A stretch of 64,000 bases of DNA, taken from Natronomonas sp. CBA1123 (GTDB lineage: Archaea > Halobacteriota > Halobacteria > Halobacteriales > Haloarculaceae). The stretch is taken from positions 211,268-275,267 of the forward strand of contig NZ_WPCC01000001.1 in the NCBI RefSeq assembly GCF_009741925.1, written 5' to 3'. Within the stretch, counting starts at the first letter, position 1, and each line of letters begins with the position of its first letter. The translations under genes were made by a program, and so were the position numbers. The notes beneath the pieces were generated by a model. It was given only the letters and a program-made list of their open reading frames with translations. It ran no database searches and was not told where the DNA came from. Shown here piece by piece: positions 1-8,061 of this stretch.

Positions 1-1317
1 CGCGGTGAGCACCGGGTCCCACACCGGACTGAACGGCGGCGCGTACGCGAGGTCGGTGTTCTGCAGTTCCGCGACGGTCATCTCCGCGGCGAGAGCGGTC
101 GCGACCGTGTCGATGCGTTTGACGCCCTCCCGTCCGACGAGGCTACTCCCGAGGACGCGACCGGACTCCCGGTCGGCCATCAGCGTGACCGTCAGTTCCG
201 AGCCGTCGGGGTAGTAGTGTGCCCGCGAGGCCGCCGAAATCGTCACCGAGACGGGGTCGAAGCCGGCTTCTCGGGCCCGCTCTTCGTCGATGAGCCCGGT
301 CCGGGACGCGCCGAGGTCGAAGGCCTTCACGATGGCGGTCCCGGCGATGTCGCCCGTCGGCGTCGGTGACCCGGAAATCGTTTGGCCGATAGCGCGGCCG
401 GCGCGGTTGGCCGTCAGCGCCAACGGGACGTGGTCCGGTTCGCCGGTCACCACGTGGCGTGCCTCGGCACAGTCGCCCGCGGCGTAGACGTTCTCGTAGT
501 TCGTGCGGCCGTAGTCGTCGGTCGCGATGGCGCCGGTCGGACCCAACTCGATGCCGGCGTCCTCTGCGAGGTCGACGTTCGGTGCGACACCGACGCCGAC
601 GATAGCGATGTCGGCTGGCTGGGTGCCGTCTTCGAGTTCGACGACCTCGACGGAGCCGTCGCCGTCGAATCCGGAGACGGCAGTCTCGAGATGGAGTCCG
701 ACGTCCTGTTCTCGCAGGTGCTCTTCGACGGTTTCCGCGACCGTCTCCCCGAAGGGCTGGAGCACGTGCGGCAGCATCTCGTAGATGGAAACGTCGACCC
801 CGCGTTCGGCCAGCGCCTCGGCCATCTCGATGCCGACGTAACCGCCGCCGACGATGGCGGCCGTCTCGGGGGACTGCTCGCTAACGAACGTCTCGATGGC
901 CTCGGCCTCGTCCATGTCGTGGATGGTGAATACGCCGTCGAGGTCCATTCCGTCGAACGGCGGTTCGATCGCGGTCGCCCCCGTCGCGACGAGGAGGTCG
1001 TCGTAGGGCTGTTCGAACGTCTCCGTGCCATCGTCGACGGTGACCGTCTGGCCCTCCGGATCGATACCGACGACTTCGTGGCCGGTCCGCAAATCCACGT
1101 CGCGCTCCTCGCGGAACGCCTCGGGCGTGACGGTGACGAGGTCGTCGATATCGTCGACGGCGCCCTTCACGTAGTACGGCATCCCGCAGGCGGCGTAGGA
1201 CACCCACTCGCCCTTCTCGAAGACGACGACGTCCATCTCCGGGTTATCCCGTTTGACCTTGCTCGCGGCGCTCATTCCAGCTGCGTCTCCGCCGATGACG
1301 ACAAATGTATCACCCAT
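1..1317 (-). CDS. FAD/NAD(P)-dependent disulfide oxidoreductase, CoA-disulfide reductase/NADH oxidase-like (3' end cut off)
   Basis: The gene runs off the left edge; 439 codons are visible and reading stays open to base 1. The N-terminus has a dinucleotide-binding motif (VVIGGDAAGMSAA), then SYAACGMPYYV, where Cys44 is the single redox cysteine typical of CoA-disulfide reductases and NADH oxidases (CGxPY motif). A second Rossmann motif (AAIVGGGYVGIEMAEAL) binds NAD(P)H, and the visible C-terminus matches the dimerisation domain. Family members reduce CoA disulfide, persulfide or oxygen with NAD(P)H in the cytoplasm; which substrate applies here cannot be read from sequence. The promoter would face the divergent MBL hydrolase gene, with an AT-rich ATACTTTTGG element about 30 bases upstream on the minus strand. 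Confidence 0.9.
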   Translation of the reverse strand, partial: MGDTFVVIGGDAAGMSAASKVKRDNPEMDVVVFEKGEWVSYAACGMPYYVKGAVDDIDDLVTVTPEAFREERDVDLRTGHEVVGIDPEGQTVTVDDGTETFEQPYDDLLVATGATAIEPPFDGMDLDGVFTIHDMDEAEAIETFVSEQSPETAAIVGGGYVGIEMAEALAERGVDVSIYEMLPHVLQPFGETVAETVEEHLREQDVGLHLETAVSGFDGDGSVEVVELEDGTQPADIAIVGVGVAPNVDLAEDAGIELGPTGAIATDDYGRTNYENVYAAGDCAEARHVVTGEPDHVPLALTANRAGRAIGQTISGSPTPTGDIAGTAIVKAFDLGASRTGLIDEERAREAGFDPVSVTISAASRAHYYPDGSELTVTLMADRESGRVLGSSLVGREGVKRIDTVATALAAEMTVAELQNTDLAYAPPFSPVWDPVLTA

Positions 1318-1449
1318 GCGTCATAGTTCGGGTGGGAGTGCCAAAAGTATTTCTCAAATTCCACAATACTGAGAACGTCCAAACCGGACGAACCACCCGG
1401 GGGTTCGCGAGCGAAAACTGTCAAGAGGGTCCGCTCCCTCGCAGTGACA

Positions 1450-2286
1450 ATGAACAGCACCGACGAGTGGTACGACGTGGAGGCCGTCTCCGATGGCACC
1501 TACCGGATTTTGGAGGGGCCATACTACGGGATGTATCTGGCTGCCGGAACCGAGCGGTCGTATCTCGTCGACGCCGGCATCGGCATCGGTGACCTCCGCG
1601 CGCTCGTCGAGGGGTTGGTCGACACCCCCGTCACGCTGTTGCTCACCCACTGGCACTGGGACCACATCGGCAACGCAGCGCAGTTCGACGACGTTCGCAT
1701 CCACGAACGGGAACGCTCGCCGGACGGTCGGGTCGCACTCGACGGTCGCTCCGAGGAGTTCCTCGGGCGTCCGGCGAACTTCCTCGAGCGCTGGCGAGCT
1801 GCCGGGGAGGCGTTGCCCGACGGCTTCGACGCCGACGACTACGCCATCGAGCCAGTCGAGAACCCGACGCCACTGTCGGGCGACGAGACCTTCGACCTCG
1901 GTGACCGAACGCTCGAAAGCCTCCACCTTCCGGGACACTCCCCGGGACAGTTGGGCTTTCTCGACCGCCAGTCGGGCGTCCTCTACGGCGGTGACGTGAT
2001 ACACGTCGACGAAGGGCTGTACGTCCACCTCGAAGGCGGTGACTTGCGAGCCTATCTGGAGACGTTCGAACGACTCCGCGAGTTGCGAGACGCCGGCGTC
2101 TTCGAGACATTGCTCACGAGTCACAACCCGCCGTTCGTCGGTGAGGAGTTGGCGATTCTCGACCGACTCGAAGACGGGCTTCGACGCATCATCGACGGCG
2201 ACCCCGACTACGAGGTGGTCGAGACGGACTGGGGTGACGCTCGTCGATACGAGTTCGGGGGGTCGGTGGTGTTTACCGAACCGTAA
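1450..2286 (+). CDS. MBL-fold metallohydrolase
   Basis: A protein of about 278 residues with the metallo-beta-lactamase signature THWHWDHIGN (HxHxDH), followed by LPGHSPGQ and YGGDV, which supply the remaining metal ligands of a glyoxalase-II-like dinuclear site. It is probably a cytoplasmic hydrolase; the substrate is unknown. I chose the ATG two codons inside an in-frame GTG, since GTG-ACA-ATG allows either start. It is divergent from a CoA-disulfide-reductase-like gene. MBL proteins of this type often accompany such flavoproteins in thiol or persulfide chemistry, but that functional link is inference. Confidence 0.85.
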   Translation: MNSTDEWYDVEAVSDGTYRILEGPYYGMYLAAGTERSYLVDAGIGIGDLRALVEGLVDTPVTLLLTHWHWDHIGNAAQFDDVRIHERERSPDGRVALDGRSEEFLGRPANFLERWRAAGEALPDGFDADDYAIEPVENPTPLSGDETFDLGDRTLESLHLPGHSPGQLGFLDRQSGVLYGGDVIHVDEGLYVHLEGGDLRAYLETFERLRELRDAGVFETLLTSHNPPFVGEELAILDRLEDGLRRIIDGDPDYEVVETDWGDARRYEFGGSVVFTEP

Positions 2287-2312
2287 CGAGCGTCGCGGTT
2301 CGTTTCAGGCAG

Positions 2313-2411
2313 TCAACTCAGCCACACGGCGATGAGGGTGAGCACGAACGCGAGGAGGGCCAAGAGTAAAACGCTACTCGGACTAACCGAATCGGGCTTC
2401 AGGGAGGGCAT
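2313..2411 (-). CDS. small [10 protein letters not shown] membrane protein (32 residues, candidate)
   Basis: ATG to TGA encodes 32 residues: a short polar Ser/Pro-rich head (MPSLKPDSVSPSS), then one hydrophobic helix (VLLLALLAFVLTLIAVWLS) to the C-terminus. The head-plus-helix layout is that of haloarchaeal one-span miniproteins. It lies between the convergent end of the MBL gene and the end of the exported-protein gene to its right. An AT-rich stretch (GGTTTTATAATCC on the minus strand) about 25-30 bases upstream resembles a leaderless TATA promoter. Function unknown; no homologue search was possible, so it remains a candidate. Confidence 0.55.
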   Translation of the reverse strand: MPSLKPDSVSPSSVLLLALLAFVLTLIAVWLS

Positions 2412-2489
2412 CAGTGCGAACTTGACACCAGCGGATTATAAAACCAGTCAGTATTCCCGAGACCAACGAGCGCCCACTCGCTTCAGCCG

Positions 2490-3122
2490 TCAGTCCATTC
2501 CGGTCGTATCGACGACTTCGTTCGTTTCCAGGTCGACGATAACACTGAAATACAGTTCGTCAGTAGCCGGATTCGAGACTCTGACGGCGACTTCGTCGCC
2601 AACGTAGTCAGGTTGTCGGTCAACGACGACGCTTCCATCGGACTCCGCCACATCGAACGTGTAAGTGGTACCGTTGTCACTTTCCACATCGCCAGCCGAG
2701 ACAGTGCCATTGAGACGCACCGAAGACTCCGCTGTCAGCTTGTGAATCGGGTCGACGGTGAGTTCGTAGCGATGCAACTTCGCCAGAGACCGCTGGATGG
2801 TCTCGTTGTCCCGGATGATTTCCTTGGCCCGTCGACGCTCGGCGGTAGACACCGGGTCGGCAGTCGCCGTGTGAACCGTGTACTGCTTGTCGTTGGTTTG
2901 TTCCACTTCGAGACTGTCGACCCGCTCCATGTTGCCGACGACAGTCGTTTGCTGGTCGCCGGCTTCGAAGGTAACGTTCTGATCGGAGACGACGAACGCC
3001 GGTGGCGACTCCGAGTCGCGGAGGGAATCAGTTGCATCGACAGTGGCTCCGGTAACCGCGAGCCCGATACCGAGGAGAGCAAGCCCAGCGAGGAGGGCAA
3101 GACGTGCGCGCAAGTCGGTCAT
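2490..3122 (-). CDS. membrane-anchored exported protein, unknown function
   Basis: 210 residues. A hydrophobic helix at about residues 7-27 (LALLAGLALLGIGLAV) acts as a signal or anchor, and the rest is an acidic extracytoplasmic domain ending in a beta-rich stretch (YFSVIVDLETNEVVD). The order of a NETIQRSL-type helix then a strand with VDLxxxxVV resembles the product of the gene at 4060, so the two may be distant relatives with a PepSY-like fold; that is inference from reading both. The gene is divergent from the membrane winged-helix regulator, and the shared intergenic region carries a long palindrome, so co-regulation is likely. Confidence 0.75.
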   Translation of the reverse strand: MTDLRARLALLAGLALLGIGLAVTGATVDATDSLRDSESPPAFVVSDQNVTFEAGDQQTTVVGNMERVDSLEVEQTNDKQYTVHTATADPVSTAERRRAKEIIRDNETIQRSLAKLHRYELTVDPIHKLTAESSVRLNGTVSAGDVESDNGTTYTFDVAESDGSVVVDRQPDYVGDEVAVRVSNPATDELYFSVIVDLETNEVVDTTGMD

Positions 3123-3140
3123 CGTTATCTACAGTATTGG

Positions 3141-3212
3141 GTGAAACACCAAATCAGTCCTTGGCTGAAACGCGTTGGAAACCGGTTTGAAAGGCGTTTC
3201 ACAGGCGTTTCA
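3141..3212. promoter_or_regulatory. multi-site operator with long imperfect palindrome and GGCGTTTCA repeats
   Basis: The core, 3166-3201, is a 36-base dyad whose arms begin TGAAACGCG and end GGCGTTTCA, with only three mismatched pairs and centre AACCGGTT. A further GGCGTTTCA at 3204-3212 repeats the right arm exactly 11 bases on, one helical turn. An extra GTGAAAC lies at 3141. The array sits between divergent genes, one of which encodes a winged-helix protein, so it is probably their shared operator. Confidence 0.6.
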
Positions 3213-3272
3213 CGCCCGTTTTTCGGCGAGAGAGCGATACTCATTAAACGGTGCCGTGAGAGACGTATCGGT

Positions 3273-3845
3273 ATGGACGTGCCGGCCCTCCACGGCAAGC
3301 GACTGCTCGCAGCGATTCTCTTCGTGGCTGCGACGCTCGTCCTTGCCCTCCAGTTGATTACGCCCACACCAGTCGTGGTCTCCCTCGGGCAAAGCGGCGC
3401 AGAAACCACCCAGTTAGGTGAGTACTTCACGTATCCCGAAGTCGCCGTCGTCGCCGTCGCAGCAACACTCCTCGGCGGGAGCGGGACCTACCTCCTCTTC
3501 GACGACGCTCCCGACGGAGTGGACACCGAGACGCGAGAGCGTCAACAGACAACGACACCCGTCGGCCGAGGCACCGACAACGCGGACGCCGTGCGCGGCG
3601 ACGGTGACGGTATCGCTCAACCACAGTCGGAAGCTTGGGACGACACGATCGAGCGCTTGCACAACAACGAAAAGACCGTGTTCACCATTGTTCGGGACGC
3701 CGGTGGGAAACTCCCCCAGCGTGACATCGTCGAGGAAACCGACCTCTCGAAGGCGACGGTCAGCCGGACACTGGATACCCTCGAAAGCAAGGACCTACTC
3801 GAGCGCAAACGACGAGGGATGGGAAACGTCGTTGTTCTCACGTAG
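3273..3845 (+). CDS. two-span membrane protein with C-terminal winged-helix DNA-binding domain
   Basis: 190 residues. Two hydrophobic helices (about residues 10-31 and 54-75) bracket a short outside loop. A charged linker follows, then a winged helix at about 120-190 with recognition region DLSKATVSRTLDTLESKDLL and a basic wing (ERKRRGMG). The haloarchaeal pattern of two helices plus MarR/IclR-like winged helix suggests a membrane-tethered transcription regulator sensing an envelope signal. ATG was chosen because the upstream open frame lacks membrane character and a CATTAAAC TATA-like element lies about 28 bases upstream. Repeated TGAAAC/GTTTC elements flank it on both sides, so autoregulation is plausible. 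Confidence 0.82.
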   Translation: MDVPALHGKRLLAAILFVAATLVLALQLITPTPVVVSLGQSGAETTQLGEYFTYPEVAVVAVAATLLGGSGTYLLFDDAPDGVDTETRERQQTTTPVGRGTDNADAVRGDGDGIAQPQSEAWDDTIERLHNNEKTVFTIVRDAGGKLPQRDIVEETDLSKATVSRTLDTLESKDLLERKRRGMGNVVVLT

Positions 3846-3859
3846 CCGCTACAGCCGCT

Positions 3860-3883
3860 GAAACGGCTTTCGAAACCGTTTCG
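3860..3883. promoter_or_regulatory. nested GAAAC/GTTTC palindromes
   Basis: Just after the winged-helix gene lie GAAACGG and CCGTTTC separated by nine bases. Within them CGAAAC-C-GTTTCG (3871-3883) is a perfect 13-base palindrome. The half-sites match those upstream of the same gene. It could be an operator for the exported-protein gene at 4060 or a 3' hairpin; position alone does not decide. Confidence 0.4.
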
Positions 3884-4059
3884 GAACACATTTCCAATCA
3901 AACACTTTCAGGTCTTTCTTCGAAGGGTACGACGAGAGCACCACCCCACCGGCGGACCCGAACCCTCGCTGATTTCGAACGGTTTGCGAGGGGTAGACGG
4001 TCGATTTACCGTATCCACCGGCCGGGCGTGGCGGCTCTCACACGAGGTGAACGAACACG

Positions 4060-4692
4060 ATGCGACACAAACTAGCCGTCCTGGCGGTCGCCGCACTGCT
4101 TGCCCTCAGTACAGGCGGTGTCGTCGGCGCGACCCTGGACACCCCGACCGATGAATCGACAGAAACCGAACTACCGAACGACCACACCGTCGAGAATGTC
4201 AATCCCGACGAGCTGAGCGAGGAAGAAGCCGACCGCGCCCTCGAGGCGGCGTGGGCGAACGAAACCGTACGGAGTTACTTCGACGACGACACGGGCGTCC
4301 ACTTCAAGCTCTGGGCCTCGGCGTTCGACGAGGACTCGGTGTCCGTCCACGTGGCACCCGTCGACGCCCCCGATGACACGCGAGTCATCGCCGAGGTCGA
4401 CCTCACCGACGGAGTCGTCACACGGACCCACGAACCCGTCCGACTCAACGCCTCCAACGCCATCGAAATCGATGGGAGCAACTACGACATCGAAACTGTA
4501 GATGCCCAGAAACGAGCCGACAGCGACGAGAACGCCACGCGAGTCAGCTCCGATGAGCTCCATCAGGTCCAACTCAACGAGAGCTCGATAGAACGTGGCG
4601 GTGACGGAACGTTCACGATGGAAGTCGAAGGCAGCGAGGAGACGACTTCCTCCGAAGACATCATCCGAATCGACCTCTCGGCGGAGAACTGA
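4060..4692 (+). CDS. secreted acidic protein, unknown function
   Basis: 210 residues with a clear Sec signal peptide (MRHKLAVLAVAALLALSTGG, cleavage likely after VVGA). The mature part is highly acidic. It contains a helical segment (ALEAAWANETVRSYF) followed by strands (DTRVIAEVDLTDGVVTRT) that recall the exported protein encoded at 2490-3122. It is probably extracellular or envelope-located. No catalytic motif or cysteine is visible. It follows the membrane winged-helix regulator on the same strand, separated by about 210 bases containing GAAAC/GTTTC palindromes, so it may be a target of that regulator (inference). Confidence 0.75.
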   Translation: MRHKLAVLAVAALLALSTGGVVGATLDTPTDESTETELPNDHTVENVNPDELSEEEADRALEAAWANETVRSYFDDDTGVHFKLWASAFDEDSVSVHVAPVDAPDDTRVIAEVDLTDGVVTRTHEPVRLNASNAIEIDGSNYDIETVDAQKRADSDENATRVSSDELHQVQLNESSIERGGDGTFTMEVEGSEETTSSEDIIRIDLSAEN

Positions 4693-4904
4693 ACTACCGT
4701 AGGGGCTGAACGGCAGCCACCTCCGGTTTTCCTCGCTCGCCGTTTCGGTCCTGACCCCCGATATTAGTCAGTAAGCCATCGTTTAATCGGCGATTATTCG
4801 TTTCGACTGCTATCGAACACCGTTGGGCGCCCGCCGAATCGCACCCGGCGACCGCGAAAATCGCTCCCGGTTTTACTACCCCGGCACTCACAGACGAGGA
4901 TGCT

Positions 4905-5480
4905 GTGTCAGAGACGCCGAAGTGGATCGAAGAACGCATCGATCGGAACCTCAACAACACGCTTACCCAACGGCACGTCGTCGAGACGATGCTCGAGGCC
5001 GATCGACCGTTCTTCTCGATTCGACAGCTCCAAGCGCGTGTGAAACCGGACGTCGGGAAAGGAACGGTCCGGAACCGACTCAAGGAGCTACAGGAAATCG
5101 ATGTAGTCGCGACCGAGACGTATCCCGAATCGATTACGCTGTACTACATCGATCACCGAGAATCGGACTGGCCGCTCTCACCCGAAGGCAAGCGTGCGTT
5201 GACCAGCGAATCCCCGCTGGATCGGCTCTCCCTTCGCGGATTCCTCACCCTTCAAGACACCGTGGGAATCCGCACGCTCGTACTGGCAGGCTTTCAACTC
5301 AGTCTGCTACTATTCGCACTCGGCGCCGTTGCCCTCGTTCTCGGAGTCAACGCGGGAACGCAAAGCGACAGCCGACTGCTGGCCGCCGCCTTCGACCTCT
5401 TCGGCATCTGTCTGCTCCTGTTGATAGGTGAACGAATCGCGCGTTGGATTCGTAACAAGGACTGGTTCGGAACCGACTGA
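4905..5480 (+). CDS. membrane winged-helix protein, paralogue A
   Basis: 191 residues from a GTG start; no in-frame ATG fits, and TTTTACTA lies about 30 bases upstream as a leaderless TATA box. The N-terminal ~95 residues form a winged helix (HVVETMLEADRPFFSIRQLQ, then KGTVRNRLKELQEIDVV and a beta wing). The C-terminus has two hydrophobic helices (LVLAGFQLSLLLFALGAVAL and FDLFGICLLLLIGE). It is a clear paralogue of the protein at 8062-8628, with nearly identical stretches such as RTLVLAGFQLSLLL. The topology puts the DNA-binding domain inside. Function unknown; likely a membrane-tethered regulator. A perfect 13-base palindrome TAATCG-G-CGATTA lies at 4784-4796. Confidence 0.8.
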   Translation: MSETPKWIEERIDRNLNNTLTQRHVVETMLEADRPFFSIRQLQARVKPDVGKGTVRNRLKELQEIDVVATETYPESITLYYIDHRESDWPLSPEGKRALTSESPLDRLSLRGFLTLQDTVGIRTLVLAGFQLSLLLFALGAVALVLGVNAGTQSDSRLLAAAFDLFGICLLLLIGERIARWIRNKDWFGTD

Positions 5481-5538
5481 CGACCGAGTGACCGTATCGC
5501 ATCGAAACAACTGAGACACGAACACACCCTCCCACGAA

Positions 5539-5994
5539 ATGACAGAAACGACATCGTCGCCCGACCTCTTAGAGCAACGCCCGATTACCGGAATATTGGT
5601 CCACATCTTCGGCTTCCTGACCGGCCTCTTCGGAGCCGGTATCGTCGGCGCTGGCATCGTATACCTGGCCTCGAGTCACCAATTCACCAAAGAGAACGCA
5701 CGACACGCGCTGAATTGGCATCTATCCATAACCATCCTCGCAATCATCACTATCGTGACCTTCCTGTTCGGTGCCGAAGAACTCGAAACCGGGACGGGAG
5801 GGACGATAGAGCTCATAACGCTTCCCGCTCCGTTGGATACCGTCGTCACGGTGGTGGCGATCGTCTCCGCGTTCGTGTTCATCGTCGCCTCGTTCCTCGG
5901 CTTGATATTCCCGTTTATCGCGACGGGGAAGGCCATCTTCGGAACGGCTTGGAAGTACCCACTGGTTCCCGAATTCGTGTCGAACGATGAGTAA
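5539..5994 (+). CDS. DUF4870-family membrane protein
   Basis: 151 residues with about four membrane spans. The segment ASSHQFTKENARHALNWHLS is the conserved core of DUF4870 proteins (Tic20-like small membrane proteins), and the C-terminal span leads to a short tail (GTAWKYPLVPEF), also typical. Function in the family is unknown. The last eight bases overlap the start of the ArsR-like regulator gene, so the two are translationally coupled and probably one transcript. Confidence 0.85.
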   Translation: MTETTSSPDLLEQRPITGILVHIFGFLTGLFGAGIVGAGIVYLASSHQFTKENARHALNWHLSITILAIITIVTFLFGAEELETGTGGTIELITLPAPLDTVVTVVAIVSAFVFIVASFLGLIFPFIATGKAIFGTAWKYPLVPEFVSNDE

Positions 5995-6385
5995 TGCACA
6001 CCCCGCTACGAAGCGAGTCAGCCCTCGGAACGCAGGACCCGACGTCGACCTAGAGGGAATCGCAGCCCTCCTCGAAGACGAGCACGCACGCTCCATCCTC
6101 CGACACACGAGCGACGAACCGTTGTCGGCGCGTGAGTTGATGGACCGCTGTGGCACCTCGAAAGCGACGACGTATCGACGCATCGACCGCCTCCGGGAAC
6201 ATGACCTCATCGAGACGCGGCAGCGACACGACCCGGACGGCCACCACTGTGAGACGTACGTCGCGACCTTCGAGGCGGTAACCGTCGAATTCGTCGACGG
6301 CTCTTTCGAAGTCTCCCTCGACCGGTCACATCGTTCGACAGGAGAGTCACTGACCGTAGACACCGAAGACGACCGTCAGCGTTGA
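5987..6385 (+). CDS. ArsR-like winged-helix transcription regulator
   Basis: 132 residues, no membrane segment. Residues about 22-95 form a winged helix: LLEDEHARSILRHTSDEPLS, then helix-turn-helix ARELMDRCGTSKATTYRRID and wing ETRQRHDPDGHHCETYV. This is the haloarchaeal ArsR-type arrangement, a cytoplasmic DNA-binding protein. It overlaps the DUF4870 gene by eight bases, so it is the soluble partner in that operon and a candidate for the factor binding the palindromes in this region (inference). Confidence 0.85.
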   Translation: MSNAHPATKRVSPRNAGPDVDLEGIAALLEDEHARSILRHTSDEPLSARELMDRCGTSKATTYRRIDRLREHDLIETRQRHDPDGHHCETYVATFEAVTVEFVDGSFEVSLDRSHRSTGESLTVDTEDDRQR

Positions 6386-6435
6386 TATCGTCCGGGGTGA
6401 ACCACTCGACATCGACGTACAAAGCGCAAAAGAAC

Positions 6436-6540
6436 ATGAGAGACAGCAATACCGTGTCGTCGGAGAACGACGACGAGGAGGAGCGAGGAACGCTAGACAA
6501 GGTCGTCAACGTGGTTCTCGAGCTACTTGGCCTGTTTTGA
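6436..6540 (+). CDS. 34-residue acidic small protein (candidate)
   Basis: ATG to TGA, 34 residues: an acidic head (SSENDDEEERG) followed by an amphipathic or hydrophobic helix (LDKVVNVVLELLGLF) ending at the stop. The layout suits a membrane-surface miniprotein. It starts 50 bases after the ArsR-like gene on the same strand and could be the third gene of that operon. No homologue could be checked. Composition and placement favour a real gene, but chance cannot be excluded. Confidence 0.5.
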   Translation: MRDSNTVSSENDDEEERGTLDKVVNVVLELLGLF

Positions 6541-6610
6541 CAACGCCGAGGGAAAATCGATGGCTGCTCGGTTCGAACCCCCCCGAATACCGTTCGGATG
6601 CCGCCCTTCC

Positions 6611-7876
6611 TTAGCCGCCGCTGACACGACGGTCGAACACGTCGATAATCGGGTCGGGGTGACGAACGTGTGGCAGCCGAAGGTCCCGCTCGGAACACTC
6701 GATGACGACCGTCGACGTGTCGAGTACGCCGTCAAGTCGACCCTGCTCGATGCGCAAGCCGCTTTCGTCCCACGGCTCGATTCGCCACAACCGCGTCCGA
6801 AACAGTCGGTCGTAGGCGACAACCGCGTCTCCCGACACGCGATACTCGATGCCACCGTACCGCAGCCAGTAGTCGAGGAGGAGAAGCATCATTGGAACGA
6901 CGAAAGCGAGTATCACCAAAACGAGTACGGTATCCCAGACGCCGCCCATGACGAAGAGCAGCGACACGAGGAGGATGAAGCCACCGACGGCCAGCGCACC
7001 CGGATGGCGTCGCACGTTCGAGACCGAAACGCCGCCCACGGCTCTGCCCACGCCGGTCGGGCGCAGTCGTTCGGTTACGGGCTTGGCCGGAAGGATGGAG
7101 TCTTCGGATGGGGGTTCGTACGCCCACCCGAGTTCGAAGTACGACGCCTCGTCGAAGGCGACCAACCGGTCGCGATAGAGACCACCGAGGTCGAACGCGA
7201 ATTTCACGAGGACGATTCCAACTAGGAGCGGGAAACCGACGACAGTCGGGTCGACCGCCGTAATCGGGTCGTCGGGTTCGACCGCCCCCGCACCAAGCCC
7301 GACGAACATCGCGGTCAACATTCCGCCGACACCGATTACCGCGGCGCGGATAAACACGCCCTGAATCGCGGTTTGCGCGCTATGTTCGCGGTAGCCACCT
7401 CGGTAGAAATACTCGAGGAGCGTCGAGGCCCCTTCGCTGCAGAAGATGCCGAAGCCGGCGAGTACCACCATCACCAGTGCGTCCGGGTCGGGCGTCTCGG
7501 TCCCGACCACACCGACGGTCACGGCACCCGCAAAAAACCACAGGAGTGTGAGGATGGGGATGGCGACGGCCATGACGGGTAGCGTCGAAAGCCGAATCCC
7601 GAGGTCGGTAAACGGAAGTCGAATCGTCGTTCGCTTACTCGCCACCGCGCCCGCAATCAGTGGAGAACCATCGAGTTCCGAGGGGCGGCCGGCAAACAGC
7701 GCTTGAACGAGTGCCCAAAACGAGAGGATACCGAGCTCGAACCAGTAGAGAAAGACGAGGGCCGCGAGGTCCCAGCCCAAGAAGACGACGCCGACGAGTG
7801 GCATCGCGTTCGCAACGATGACGGCTATCGTCTCCGCTGGAGGACGGAAGTGTTGTACGGTCTGGAGGGAGACCAT
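6611..7876 (-). CDS. DUF6498-like polytopic membrane protein with C-terminal PH-like domain
   Basis: 421 residues. The N-terminal ~240 residues carry about six membrane spans; the opening (ANAMPLVGVVFLGWDLAALV then FLYWFELGI) is typical of DUF6498-like proteins. After a soluble linker, two more spans (GGFILLVSLLFVMGG, VLVILAFVVPMMLLLLDYW) lead into a roughly 80-residue beta-rich tail (GIEYRVSGDAVVAYDRLF, then WRIEPWDESGLRIEQGRLD) resembling bacterial PH-like (DUF304-type) domains. Function unknown. It is divergent from the second membrane winged-helix paralogue, with about 185 bases between. Confidence 0.75.
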   Translation of the reverse strand: MVSLQTVQHFRPPAETIAVIVANAMPLVGVVFLGWDLAALVFLYWFELGILSFWALVQALFAGRPSELDGSPLIAGAVASKRTTIRLPFTDLGIRLSTLPVMAVAIPILTLLWFFAGAVTVGVVGTETPDPDALVMVVLAGFGIFCSEGASTLLEYFYRGGYREHSAQTAIQGVFIRAAVIGVGGMLTAMFVGLGAGAVEPDDPITAVDPTVVGFPLLVGIVLVKFAFDLGGLYRDRLVAFDEASYFELGWAYEPPSEDSILPAKPVTERLRPTGVGRAVGGVSVSNVRRHPGALAVGGFILLVSLLFVMGGVWDTVLVLVILAFVVPMMLLLLDYWLRYGGIEYRVSGDAVVAYDRLFRTRLWRIEPWDESGLRIEQGRLDGVLDTSTVVIECSERDLRLPHVRHPDPIIDVFDRRVSGG

Positions 7877-8061
7877 CGGCCGAATATGCGGATTGGCCGA
7901 GACAAGTATCTGGCTGTCTGCGGTTCAGGAGTCACTCGGCTTGTGCCGCCGCGATTGCTTCAGTGGGCGTCCGACGCCGTTGTACGCGCGCCGATTGCCG
8001 GCCAGTGGCCGCAGAATCTCCGCACCGATTTATCCCGTTCTGGAGACGAGGGGGCTTTGCC

